Source: Bacteroidales bacterium (GTDB lineage Bacteria; Bacteroidota; Bacteroidia; Bacteroidales; Tenuifilaceae). From it: 64,000 nucleotides of DNA. The notes under the pieces are model-generated. The model saw only the letters and a program-made list of their open reading frames with translations. It was not told where the DNA came from and ran no database searches. The stretch covers positions 79,542 through 143,541 of the forward strand of contig JACJXD010000008.1 of assembly GCA_020636845.1 (NCBI GenBank). The letters are read 5' to 3'. Made by a program: the position numbers and the translations under genes. Below, piece by piece: positions 29,168 through 37,971 of this stretch. Position 1 is the first letter of the stretch. Every line of letters begins with the position of its first letter.

Positions 29168-29374
29168 TTAGGAATTAGTTCTTTTCGATATCTGGGGAAA
29201 GATTAACACTGCTAAAATGAGAAATCCTACGAATCCGGTAGAGGATGCCAATATTTTCCATAAAATATGACTATTTATTGATAGCATAAGAATTACAAAC
29301 GAAATAGCACATAAAATTAGAGTTAGCCAAAAAGCAATTTTTGCCTTTAATGGTTTATTAATAGCATTTTGCAT
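29168..29374 (-). CDS. Small two-helix membrane protein
   Basis: A 68-residue protein with two hydrophobic helices (residues about 13-31 and 37-57) and a basic tail. It starts 25 bp after the GDPD stop on the same strand, so it is probably co-transcribed. Family not recognised. Confidence 0.55.
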   Translation of the reverse strand: MQNAINKPLKAKIAFWLTLILCAISFVILMLSINSHILWKILASSTGFVGFLILAVLIFPQISKRTNS

Positions 29375-29399
29375 AGTTATAGTTATTGACTGAAATAAG

Positions 29400-30182
29400 T
29401 TAGTTACGGCTGTTCCTAATTTTTATGGCTTTATCGGGGAAATTTGTGATTAATCCGTCAATTCCAAGGTTAATTAGTTGATTCATTTCTTCCTCCTCGT
29501 TAACGGTCCATTTCCAAACTTCAACTCCGGCGTTGTGAGTATTTTCTATAAAATTACTTGTGATGTTTGTTCCGGGGCCAACCCCTATTGCGGTTGTTTT
29601 AATAACCTTTGCATAATCAACCGATAACGAATCTGCTTTGTCTATTAAAAGGAGCGTTGCTATACTACTGTCGAGTTGCCTGATTTTAGCCAGTACAGGA
29701 TAGTAAAACGAGAAAATTATAACATCGTTATGAACGCCTACCTCATTTATCGTTTTTAGCACCTCGTTTTCTATTCCGTAAACCTTTATTTCGATACAAA
29801 CTTTTATTTTTCCTTTGGCCAGCATTAGCGCTTCCCTTAGGGTTGGAATTTTTTCATTTTCGAAAGTGTCTCCAAATTTATTGCTGTAACCAACACAAAC
29901 TTTTGACACCTCGTTGTAGGACATTGTATCAATTTCACCTGTTTTGCTATTGGAGGATGTCCTGTCCACGGTTCCATCGTGAATAACCATTAACGAATCG
30001 TCCGTTGTTCGGTGAACATCCAATTCAAAGTAATCGGCACCCAGTTCAATGGCTTTTTGAAACGCAGCAAGGGTGTTTTCGGGAGCAGCACTGGAAAAAC
30101 CGCGATGTGCTATAATTTTTGTTTGTGCATTAGCCATTGCTGAAGTAAGAATTAGAATGATTATAAGGGATATTTTTTTCAT
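29400..30182 (-). CDS. Glycerophosphodiester phosphodiesterase, exported
   Basis: The 260-residue protein has a signal peptide (KKISLIIILILTSAMANAQ). The GDPD TIM-barrel motifs are complete: IIAHRGFSSAAPENT with the catalytic His, ELDVHRTTDDSLMVIHD with Glu/Asp metal ligands and the second His, then KVCIEIKVYG and VWKWTVNEEEEMNQLI. It hydrolyses glycerophosphodiesters to glycerol-3-phosphate and an alcohol, here outside the cytoplasm. The small membrane protein gene follows by 25 bp. Confidence 0.92.
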   Translation of the reverse strand: MKKISLIIILILTSAMANAQTKIIAHRGFSSAAPENTLAAFQKAIELGADYFELDVHRTTDDSLMVIHDGTVDRTSSNSKTGEIDTMSYNEVSKVCVGYSNKFGDTFENEKIPTLREALMLAKGKIKVCIEIKVYGIENEVLKTINEVGVHNDVIIFSFYYPVLAKIRQLDSSIATLLLIDKADSLSVDYAKVIKTTAIGVGPGTNITSNFIENTHNAGVEVWKWTVNEEEEMNQLINLGIDGLITNFPDKAIKIRNSRN

Positions 30183-30376
30183 GATATAATTTTGTTTATA
30201 GGCTTGCTAGCTAGTTTAGATTGTGCTTTAATTTAAATTAATATAGTTGAACAGTTTTACTTCCAGTAGTTTCACAATCATCTGTTTGTAATGATTATTC
30301 ATTCATTAACTGCTAATTCTATGTTATTTCTTCTGCAAATTTTTTATTAAAATTTTGAATAAAGCATATACAGTAT

Positions 30377-30404
30377 CATGGGTATTTTGGTTCAAATACC
30401 CATG
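30377..30404. terminator. Hairpin between GDPD and the lipoprotein pseudogene
   Basis: 11-bp stem CATGGGTATTT / AAATACCCATG with a 6-nt loop. A T run follows on the plus strand only, but the nearest gene ending here is on the minus strand (30479), so direction is uncertain. Confidence 0.5.
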
Positions 30405-30478
30405 AACTTTTTTGCATTAACAATTGTAAACGGGGAAAATGGGAAAATAGAAGTTTATGTATATTTTCATATTAGTTC

Positions 30479-30989
30479 TTACTTAACCTTGATGAGTTTA
30501 TCCTTCCAACTTTGAGGAATATCGTTGTAACTTAGTATTTTCAAAGAAGGCTGATTGGTACTAGATGTCATTTGCGAAAGCGTTTCGTTGATAAGTTCAG
30601 TGTCTGGTTTCCACATTGCACCAGTAACTGGATCTACAATAAGAATACCAATTAAATTCCCGAATGCGATATTTCCATAATACCATCCATCTATTTTAAA
30701 TTCAATGGGAACAACTCTTTTATAGTATCCATCCATTTCGAATGTTAATGTGTAACTTGCTTTAGTAAAAAAGCCTGCAACCTGCCTTGAGTTTGATGTT
30801 TGCAGGCGTAACGCCTGAGTAAACGTCAATCCCATTTAGATCTTTTACAGTAATTTTTGCTCCCGATGGAGTGCTGTTAATAGTAATGGGATAAGTACTT
30901 TTACTAATGATAGAGGCACATCCCGATAGAAGAAATGTAGCGCCTAAAAGCAATAGAGAGTATTTTACTCTAAAAAGGTTTAAGTTCAT
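30479..30989 (-). pseudogene. Lipoprotein with PEGA-like domain, broken by a frameshift
   Basis: Two overlapping frames are one gene. The first (30989 to about 30781) encodes a lipobox (LLLGATFLLSGC) and a PEGA-like start (TINSTPSGAKITVKDLNG, VTPANIKLKAG). The second continues naturally as AGFFTKASYTLTFEMDGYYKR to a stop at 30479, ending ILIVDPVTGAMWKPD. Removing one A from the CTGCAACCTGC stretch at 30776-30786 joins them as KLKAGAGFFTKASYT. Either a real mutation or an assembly error explains it. The intact protein would be an outer-surface or periplasmic lipoprotein of about 170 residues. Confidence 0.75.
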
Positions 30990-31173
30990 ATAATTTTTTT
31001 TTGATAAAGACCTTATTATATTTAACTATGATATAGTTTTATCGTTATCCAAAAATAACAAATAATATATGAATATTACAAAAAAATATGATACCTGTAA
31101 TTGGTTTTGGTTATAGTATATATAGTTAGGTTTTATACTTTTGTGTAGTTTGATTACAAAATAAAATTAACAG

Positions 31174-31851
31174 ATGAAAGATATTCTACTTATACTGCCT
31201 ACTTTACTGGCCATATCGGTATTAATGCTTATTGTAAAAATAGCATCCATTGTTTTACGGTTAACAGGGATGGATGAGAAAAAGGCAATGTTTCAGTCAT
31301 TATCTGCACTTACCGGAGCAGGCTTTACAACAAAGGAATCAGAATTAATAATGAAAAATCCTTTAAGGCGTAAGGTTATTTCATGGTTGATGGTTGTGGG
31401 GTATGCAGGTATAATCACCATTATGGTTACTTTTACTTCGTCCATTATTACGAGTATTGGATATATGAAGTATCTTAATATTGCAATTCTGTTTGGAGGA
31501 TTATATATTGTTTACCGAATTGCCAACCATGAAGGTATTGTAAAAAGGTGGAACAAAATAATAGAGAGGAAGTTAATAAAGTATCCTGTACTTGATGAGC
31601 CTTCGGCAGAAGATTTATTGCATTTCATAGAAGGGTATGAGTTGGTGCGGATTACGGTTAGCCAAAACCTTTCTTTAGCCAATCGACGGTTATCGGAAAT
31701 AACCCTGTCAAAGGAGAAGTATTTGATTATAGGAATAGAACGTGACGGCACATGGCTTCCTATTCCCGACAGTAATGAAGTTGTAAAAGAAAACGATAAA
31801 ATAGTTGTGTATGGCTCGTTAGATTTCTTTAAAAATGGACTTGGAGTATAG
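31174..31851 (+). CDS. Membrane protein with a Trk-like pore segment and RCK/TrkA-C domain
   Basis: The 225-residue protein has hydrophobic helices at about 3-27, 67-88 and 95-112, and between the first two a segment FQSLSALTGAGFTTKESEL. This resembles the P-loop of SKT-type potassium transporters (TrkH/KtrB), which have AGF(S/T)-type filter sequences. The C-terminal part (about 150-225, YELVRITVSQNLSLANRRLSEI to NDKIVVYGSL) is a TrkA_C/RCK_C ligand-binding domain. TrkA-C is confident. The single pore-like segment is an inference; a regulator of another channel is an alternative. Confidence 0.75.
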   Translation: MKDILLILPTLLAISVLMLIVKIASIVLRLTGMDEKKAMFQSLSALTGAGFTTKESELIMKNPLRRKVISWLMVVGYAGIITIMVTFTSSIITSIGYMKYLNIAILFGGLYIVYRIANHEGIVKRWNKIIERKLIKYPVLDEPSAEDLLHFIEGYELVRITVSQNLSLANRRLSEITLSKEKYLIIGIERDGTWLPIPDSNEVVKENDKIVVYGSLDFFKNGLGV

Positions 31852-31918
31852 CCATAGCCTGCTTGTTGTTTCAGCGTTATTTATATAATAGTTGTGTTGT
31901 GTGTAATGATTTGTAAGT

Positions 31919-31958
31919 CAAACAATAGAAACCCAACTTAAAAGGTTTCTATTGTTTG
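31919..31958. terminator. Bidirectional terminator between convergent genes
   Basis: Perfect 15-bp stem CAAACAATAGAAACC / GGTTTCTATTGTTTG with a 10-nt loop, placed between the stop at 31851 (plus) and the stop at 31977 (minus). Confidence 0.75.
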
Positions 31959-31976
31959 GCAGTTTCTACTTTCGAA

Positions 31977-33530
31977 TTAATCTTTTCCTTTTTTTGTGGT
32001 GATGATAATAACGCTATCGTAGTTCTGGTCAGTATATTTTTTTATTTCACTTTCTTTTTTTATCACTTCAATTTTTTCAATAGCATTAGGATTTATGCTT
32101 TTTATGGCGTCGCTGTCGATTTGTTTTATTCCATCAACGATGTAAAGGGAATTTGAAGGTATGGTTTCATTATTAGTTGTTATTACTAAAACGCCATCAT
32201 AATTTTTTATAGTATCCTTTTTTATTGAGTTATCAATAATGTACAAAGAAGTTTGCTTAATAGATTTTGGATCCATATTTTTTAGTGTATCTATACTAAC
32301 TTTAGTTCCATCAATGATATAGAGTAAATTTGAATGTATTTTGTTCGTTGAAGAATCTTTTTGGTTATTACTACTGTTATTCGTAATTACAACAAGTTCA
32401 TTTGCAGATAAATCTACTCCTTTTGAAGGGGATGCTAAATTGTCATTTTCCCCGTTTTTCGAAACATATACTATTTTGGAATCAGCAGTGTCTCCCGATT
32501 TTATAGAAATAGTATAAGTTGTGTTACTTGAATCTTGTTTGGTTATAATTATTTTATTTGCATTTATAGTGTCTGGGGCTGTGTAGTTTCTATTTATAAA
32601 GGAAGTATTGGGAATCGTAGAGGATTCCTTCGGAACAGCAAAAGCACCATTTATACTTGCTGCAAAAATTAGCGCAATGGTAGAAACTGGAAGTAAAGTT
32701 AAAATTTTTAACTTTGTTCTTTGATTAAATTTACTTTTAGTCATCATGATCATTCGTTTTTTGATTAATGAATGGTTAAAGCGCGAAGAGAGGCAGACGA
32801 ACTTTTCTTCGGCAACTTGATTTACAAGGAGTGCTTGGTATTTGAGTCTGTCAATCCCAGTACCGAGTGCTCCTTCGTCCGCTAAGTATTCATGTACTAG
32901 TTGCATTGATCTTTTCATCATCCAAATCAACGGATTAAACCACATTACGGCCGCTAGCAGTTCAACCAGAATAAGGTCGATGGAATGGTATTGCAAAGCA
33001 TGAATTTTTTCGTGTGATATTATGTGTTTGAGTTCTTCGCTGGAGGCAATGTTTTTATTAATGAATATCCAGTGAAAAAATGAAAAGGCATTTTTTTTCT
33101 TACTGTAAATAAGCGTGAAATTATTTAGTATTATCCGTTCTGATTTGTAGTAAAGTATTACTATTAAACATGTTTGGAAAACAATTCGGAGTAACAGAAT
33201 AGCAGTTGTTACAAAATATATGTATTTGGTAGTTAACCACCAGTCTATTTGTTGTGGTGCAACTACACCAGTTGCATTTGAATAGTTTACATTGCCAATT
33301 TTATTAATTGGGAGTATTGGAGGTTTGGTTTCAGAAATAAATATGTTTTTAATAAAATCAATATTTATTGATATGTTGAATAATGGTATAATGAAAGATA
33401 TTAGTATAGATGCGAGCAAATAGATGCGTAATTGGTTAAAGTTTGTTTCGTTTTTAAATACCAATCGAAACGCAATATAAAAAATGCTTAGGCAAATTGT
33501 TGTGGTAAGTATGTATTGGGTATAATTCAT
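31977..33530 (-). CDS. BlaR1/MecR1-type M56 metallopeptidase with C-terminal plug-like repeats
   Basis: The 517-residue protein has membrane helices at about 6-24, 36-55 and 100-128. A zinc metallopeptidase site follows, HEKIH at 173-177, with downstream Glu residues in LILVELLAAVMWFNP. A further helix near 275-295 precedes a Ser/Asn-rich exported tail. The tail holds two related modules, LLYIIDGTKVS... and SLYIVDGIKQI...INPNAIEKIEV, like the plug region of TonB receptors. No penicillin-binding sensor domain is present. It starts 1 bp after the BlaI stop, so the pair is an operon, and signal-driven cleavage of BlaI is expected by family analogy. Confidence 0.88.
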   Translation of the reverse strand: MNYTQYILTTTICLSIFYIAFRLVFKNETNFNQLRIYLLASILISFIIPLFNISINIDFIKNIFISETKPPILPINKIGNVNYSNATGVVAPQQIDWWLTTKYIYFVTTAILLLRIVFQTCLIVILYYKSERIILNNFTLIYSKKKNAFSFFHWIFINKNIASSEELKHIISHEKIHALQYHSIDLILVELLAAVMWFNPLIWMMKRSMQLVHEYLADEGALGTGIDRLKYQALLVNQVAEEKFVCLSSRFNHSLIKKRMIMMTKSKFNQRTKLKILTLLPVSTIALIFAASINGAFAVPKESSTIPNTSFINRNYTAPDTINANKIIITKQDSSNTTYTISIKSGDTADSKIVYVSKNGENDNLASPSKGVDLSANELVVITNNSSNNQKDSSTNKIHSNLLYIIDGTKVSIDTLKNMDPKSIKQTSLYIIDNSIKKDTIKNYDGVLVITTNNETIPSNSLYIVDGIKQIDSDAIKSINPNAIEKIEVIKKESEIKKYTDQNYDSVIIITTKKGKD

Positions 33531-33531
33531 A

Positions 33532-33906
33532 TTATTCCTTTTGATTTTTAATTTCTTCTTCGATTATCGCTTTTAGTTCTTCGAGTTCATTAAGACTAAT
33601 ATCTTTATTCTTTACAAACGACGAGACCATTTGGTTTAAGGAGCCATTAAATAAGCCTTTTAGAGTTTGTTTTATCTGATATTGAGCATATTCTTGTTTG
33701 GATACTATGGCTTGGTAAACATTTGTTTTTCCATAAGTATTGTGAGTTACATATCCTTTTTTTTCGAGAACTTTTATTACTGTTGATACAGTATTGTATG
33801 CAGGTTTAGGATTAGGAAGAATATTGAGAACATCGCTTGCGGCTCCCTTTTTTATTTTCCAAATAGCATTTAGTATTTCTTCTTGGGCTTTAGTTAATTC
33901 TTTCAT
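33532..33906 (-). CDS. BlaI/MecI/CopY-family repressor
   Basis: The 124-residue winged-helix repressor has MKELTKAQEEILNAIWKIKKG, then AYNTVSTVIKVLEKKGYV as the DNA-recognition part, and a C-terminal dimerisation helix with NELEELKAIIEEE. Members repress their own operon until cleaved by the partner BlaR1 protease. The gene starts 47 bp from a perfect AT-rich palindrome (33953-33968), the likely operator, and is followed immediately by the M56 peptidase gene. Confidence 0.93.
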   Translation of the reverse strand: MKELTKAQEEILNAIWKIKKGAASDVLNILPNPKPAYNTVSTVIKVLEKKGYVTHNTYGKTNVYQAIVSKQEYAQYQIKQTLKGLFNGSLNQMVSSFVKNKDISLNELEELKAIIEEEIKNQKE

Positions 33907-33952
33907 TGTAAAAATATTTTGATGTAAATATACACTATGATGTCTAATTATA

Positions 33953-33968
33953 AACTATAATTATAGTT
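33953..33968. promoter_or_regulatory. Palindromic candidate operator of the blaI-blaR1-like operon
   Basis: AACTATAATTATAGTT is a perfect 16-bp palindrome upstream of the BlaI-type start. It sits just 5' of a TATATTTA element on the minus strand (near TAnnTTTG), so binding would block RNA polymerase. Confidence 0.55.
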
Positions 33969-34155
33969 AAAATTTAAACATTGTAAATTGAATTTTTGTT
34001 TTACATTGATATATAGTGCTTTATGCGGTGTATTTAAAAAATAAGGATAACGATGATGGATGAAAAACAAGAAAATTTTAGTTACAGCATTCTTCAATTT
34101 TTATTGTTTAGTTCCCCTTGATTTTCCTATTTTTGCACACGAAAAACTGAATGTT

Positions 34156-35679
34156 ATGGAAAATCGAAGAGTTCGTGTGCGTTTTGCTCCAAGTCCAACC
34201 GGACCATTGCATATTGGCGGAGTTCGTACTGCCTTGTTCAACTATTTTTTTGCCAGACAGCATGGCGGCGATTTTATTCTACGAATTGAAGATACCGATT
34301 CGCAACGCTTTGTACCGGGTGCCGAGGAGTACATAAATGAAGCATTGAGTTGGTGTGGCATTAAGATAGACGAGGGAGTGATTGAAGGGGGACGGTTTGC
34401 TCCCTATCGCCAAAGTGAACGGAGGACAATATACCGGCAGTATGCCGAACAGTTGGTAAAAACAGGACATGCTTACTATGCTTTTGATACTCCGGAAGAG
34501 TTAGGCGAGCGAAGAAAAGCCGCAGAAGCAACGGGTAAATCGTTTATTTACAATTATACCATCCGGAATGAGATGCAAACTTCGTTGGCCCTTTCGGACG
34601 AAGAAGTTGAAAAGCGTATTGCAAGGGGAGACCAGTGGGTAATCCGATTTAAGATGCCCGAAAATGAAGAGGTTACAATGCACGATTTAATTCGTGGAGA
34701 GGTGGTTGTAAATACTTCGACTCTCGACGATAAGGTTCTTTTTAAAAGTGTCGATATGTTGCCTACTTATCATTTGGCCAATATTACCGACGATTATTTA
34801 ATGGAAATATCGCATGTAATTCGCGGTGAAGAGTGGTTGCCGTCGTTACCCTTGCATGTATTGTTATACAGGGCTTTTGGCTGGACAGATAAGATGCCAC
34901 AATTTGCCCATTTGCCATTACTATTGAAACCAACGGGTAACGGCAAGTTAAGCAAGCGTGATGGCGATAAAATGGGCTTTCCGGTATTCCCTCTTCGGTG
35001 GACATCGCCGGAAGGCGAAGTTTCGCGGGGTTATAGGGAAGATGGCTATTTCCCTGAGGCATTTGTTAATTTGTTAGCCTTACTAGGATGGAATCCGGGA
35101 ACCGAGCAGGAGTTGTTTTCCATGGACGAATTAATTCAACAATTTTCGTTGGAACATGTAAATAAATCGGGAGCTCGTTTCGACCCTGATAAGGCAAAGT
35201 GGTTTAACCATCAGTACCTCATGAGGAAGAGCGATGGCGAAGTTGCTGCGCAATACTTGCAGGTTTTGGAAGAAAAGGGAATTAAAACAAATATTGAGAA
35301 GGCCGAGCAAATAGTTGCCCTGATGAAAAATAGGGTAAATTTTGTGCATGAGATATGGGATAAGGCCACATTCTTTTTTGAACGTCCGTCGGTGTACGAC
35401 GAAACTTCTGTAAGAAAATTTTGGAAGGAAGATGTTCCCGCCATTATGAACGAACTAATAGCGTTATTCGAAAGCATAAGCACATTCGAGGCTTCGATAA
35501 TCGAGGAACGTTTAGTTGCGTTTATAAAGGAGAAAGAGTTTAGTATGGGCAAGGTGATGAATGCTTTAAGGCTATGCCTTTTAGGAAATTCAAATGGACC
35601 TAATGCTGCCGACGTATGTGCTATAATAGGCAAGGATGAGGCAATTGCCCGATTGAAACAAGCCATTTCATCGATATAG
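34156..35679 (+). CDS. gltX: Glutamyl-tRNA synthetase
   Basis: From ATG 34156 the protein has 507 residues (MENRRVRVRFAPSPTGPLHIGG). The frame is open back to 34060, but that part lacks family similarity. The class I HIGH-type motif is PLHIGG (17-22) and the KMSKS-type motif is KLSKRDGDK near residue 262. Glu-specific segments include FILRIEDTDSQR and GGRFAPYRQSERR. It charges tRNA-Glu with glutamate in the cytosol. The tRNA-Glu(CTC) gene lies 105 bp downstream on the same strand, placing enzyme and substrate side by side. Confidence 0.96.
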   Translation: MENRRVRVRFAPSPTGPLHIGGVRTALFNYFFARQHGGDFILRIEDTDSQRFVPGAEEYINEALSWCGIKIDEGVIEGGRFAPYRQSERRTIYRQYAEQLVKTGHAYYAFDTPEELGERRKAAEATGKSFIYNYTIRNEMQTSLALSDEEVEKRIARGDQWVIRFKMPENEEVTMHDLIRGEVVVNTSTLDDKVLFKSVDMLPTYHLANITDDYLMEISHVIRGEEWLPSLPLHVLLYRAFGWTDKMPQFAHLPLLLKPTGNGKLSKRDGDKMGFPVFPLRWTSPEGEVSRGYREDGYFPEAFVNLLALLGWNPGTEQELFSMDELIQQFSLEHVNKSGARFDPDKAKWFNHQYLMRKSDGEVAAQYLQVLEEKGIKTNIEKAEQIVALMKNRVNFVHEIWDKATFFFERPSVYDETSVRKFWKEDVPAIMNELIALFESISTFEASIIEERLVAFIKEKEFSMGKVMNALRLCLLGNSNGPNAADVCAIIGKDEAIARLKQAISSI

Positions 35680-35783
35680 AATATTTATTTTGCGATAAAT
35701 TTATTTCGATATACGCTTATTAAAATTCCCCAATTTTTTAGTCAGTATTCGAAAAATAGGTATATTTGCACCCATATTTAAAC

Positions 35784-35855
35784 GGCGCATTCTTCTAACG
35801 GTTAGGAAGTCGGATTCTCATTCCGAAAATAGCAGTTCGATTCTGCTATGCGCTA
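35784..35855 (+). tRNA. tRNA-Glu (anticodon CTC)
   Basis: A full cloverleaf can be drawn. The acceptor stem is GGCGCAT with ATGCGCT (one G-T pair) and discriminator A. The D-arm is in TCTAACGGTTAGGA. The anticodon stem is TCGGA/TCCGA with loop TTCTCAT, so the anticodon is CTC. The T-stem is AGCAG/CTGCT with TTCGATT. CCA is not encoded. A terminator follows directly. Confidence 0.92.
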
Positions 35856-35861
35856 CGAAAG

Positions 35862-35884
35862 GCGAGGGAAGTTCCTCGCTTTTT
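35862..35884 (+). terminator. Terminator after tRNA-Glu
   Basis: Stem GCGAGG / CCTCGC with a 6-nt loop and a TTTTTT run, 6 bp after the tRNA. Confidence 0.85.
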
Positions 35885-35889
35885 TGTAT

Positions 35890-37821
35890 TTATGAATTTG
35901 CCGAGTTAGGAAGCGATATTTTAAATGTTGTTCCAACATTTACTTCACTTTCAACGCTAATAGAGCCCTTGTTTTTTTCAACAAACTCTTTGCAGATAAT
36001 AAGGCCTAAACCGGTACCTTCTTCTTGGTTAGTTCCTTTTGTTGTGCCACTTTCAATTTTAAATAAATTGGATAGATTTTCCTTGCTAATGCCAACGCCG
36101 GTATCTGAAATTAGAATGCTGATAAAGTTATCTTCTTTGTTGCTTTTAACTGTAATAACACCCTTGTTTGGAGTGAACTTTACGGCATTCGATAAAATAT
36201 TCCTAATTACAGTTACGATGGTTTCCTTATCAGTATAGGAAACGTCATTTTCGGAGAGGTTGGATATTATGCTAATCCCTTTTTCCTTTGCATGAAGGGA
36301 TACAATTTCAATGCAGGAATCAACAATTTCTTTTAAGTTAATGTATTCCGGAGATATTTTAATTTTTCCGGTTTGACTTCTAGACCATGTTAGCAGGCTG
36401 TCTATTAGCGACAAAACTTTAATCGAAGATTGGTTTATGTATGTGCTGTACTCTTTAATTTTAGTAGCGGAAAGCGAGTCAACTTTTTGGCTTAGTAAAT
36501 CGGTTAAACCAACAAGAACGTTGAATGGGCTCCTTAAATCGTGTGCTATTATAGAGAAAAGTTTGTCTTTAGTGCTATTCGATTCCTTTAAATCCTTTTC
36601 CGATTTTGATATTTTTCGGATAGCTGTTTCAAGAAGTCTGTTGTCCTTCTTTTTTGTTTGATACCTATTGAATAAAACGCCGATTGATAGCAATATGAGC
36701 AAGGTACCTATAATTAAAAAGTTCCTTTGATTCTCCTGTTTTTTTAGTTTTAAAAGGGTTATCTCATTTTCCTTTTTTAGTATTTCATTCTCTTTTTCCT
36801 TTTGAATTATTTCGAACTTTACATCCATTTTGGCAATATTCTTTCCCATATCATCGGAAAAGATGCTATCCTTTATGTCCGAGTACTTTTTGTGATAGTT
36901 GTAAGCATTCTTATAATCGGTTTTGGCATAGTACAGTTCGGATAGAGTTAAGTAGCAATCTCGAATTAGTTGCTTTGAGTTTATTTCTTTAGCAATTACA
37001 AGTCCATTTTTGAGATATTGTTCCGATTTACTGTAATTGCCAAGGTTTATATAAACCTCTCCAATATTTCGTGACGTATTGGAAATGCTCCATTTATTTC
37101 CGGCGGCCTTGCTAATATTTAGAGCCTTAAAGTAGTATTCCAAAGCCTTATGGTACTTTTTTAAGTACCAGTATGTTGCTCCAATGTTATTTAGCGTAAC
37201 ACATTCTGTCTTTTTGTCTTTGTTTTTTACGCAATGGTCTAATGTGATCTGGTAGTAACTTAACGCTTTTTCGTACTCTTTCCTTTTTGTATATATTATG
37301 CCCAGATTGTTTGATATTTTTTTAGCGAAAGTAAAATTTCCTATAGCATTGCTTAAATCCCACGCCTTATTTAGATAATCTAAAGCCTTATCTTTATCGT
37401 TTATTTCCATGTAAACAATCCCAAGCATGTTGTACGATTCGGCAATTTCCTTTTGATTGTTGAATTTTTCGCGAATTGCTAATGCTTTAAGGAAATAGTC
37501 GATAGCTTTATCGAAATCGCCTAAGTAGTATTCTATTTTACCAATGGTAAATAGTACAGAGGCGATGGCTTCATCGTTTTTTAACTTTCTTGTTAGTTCA
37601 AGGGACTCTAAAGCGTATCCTAGCGATTTGGCATACGATATGGTATCGTAAACTTCAACTAGCTTGTTTAGAACTTCAATTTTATTAGTATCAGGAACAT
37701 TTTCTAATAAATTTACAAGACTATCGACTTTGGCATCTATGGTATTTGCTACCACGATATTTGTAAGAAGGAGAGATGATAGAAAACTTATAACTAAATT
37801 TTTAGATAGAATTCGTATCAT
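35890..37821 (-). CDS. TPR-containing sensor histidine kinase
   Basis: The protein of about 643 residues from ATG 37821 has a signal sequence (RILSKNLVISFLSSLLLTNIVVANT). At least seven TPR units follow, such as GDFDKAIDYFLKALAIREKFN and KEYEKALSYYQITLDHC. A coiled coil comes before the membrane helix NFLIIGTLLILLSIGVLFN. The kinase domain has His in LFSIIAHDLRSPFNVLVGL, NILSNAVKFTPNKG, DTGVGIS and GTGLGLIICKEFVEKNKG. It is expected to sense a periplasmic signal; no response regulator gene lies next to it. The longer start at 37854 would spoil the signal sequence. Confidence 0.92.
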   Translation of the reverse strand: MIRILSKNLVISFLSSLLLTNIVVANTIDAKVDSLVNLLENVPDTNKIEVLNKLVEVYDTISYAKSLGYALESLELTRKLKNDEAIASVLFTIGKIEYYLGDFDKAIDYFLKALAIREKFNNQKEIAESYNMLGIVYMEINDKDKALDYLNKAWDLSNAIGNFTFAKKISNNLGIIYTKRKEYEKALSYYQITLDHCVKNKDKKTECVTLNNIGATYWYLKKYHKALEYYFKALNISKAAGNKWSISNTSRNIGEVYINLGNYSKSEQYLKNGLVIAKEINSKQLIRDCYLTLSELYYAKTDYKNAYNYHKKYSDIKDSIFSDDMGKNIAKMDVKFEIIQKEKENEILKKENEITLLKLKKQENQRNFLIIGTLLILLSIGVLFNRYQTKKKDNRLLETAIRKISKSEKDLKESNSTKDKLFSIIAHDLRSPFNVLVGLTDLLSQKVDSLSATKIKEYSTYINQSSIKVLSLIDSLLTWSRSQTGKIKISPEYINLKEIVDSCIEIVSLHAKEKGISIISNLSENDVSYTDKETIVTVIRNILSNAVKFTPNKGVITVKSNKEDNFISILISDTGVGISKENLSNLFKIESGTTKGTNQEEGTGLGLIICKEFVEKNKGSISVESEVNVGTTFKISLPNSANS

Positions 37822-37971
37822 TTTCTTTCGGTTAATTATTGCAAAAGTTAGCAAAAGATTTCTAATTCTACTCTAAAAGGTTGATTATGTTTTTATTTAT
37901 GAGGATATGCTATATTGCATGTTAGCAGCAGGTTTTACCTTTTTTCACTTAATCCAAGATTATAACAAAAA

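Noticed and set aside
34060..34155. N-terminal extension of gltX
   Set aside because: The residues before MENRRVRVRF do not resemble GltX, and ATG 34156 is the expected start.
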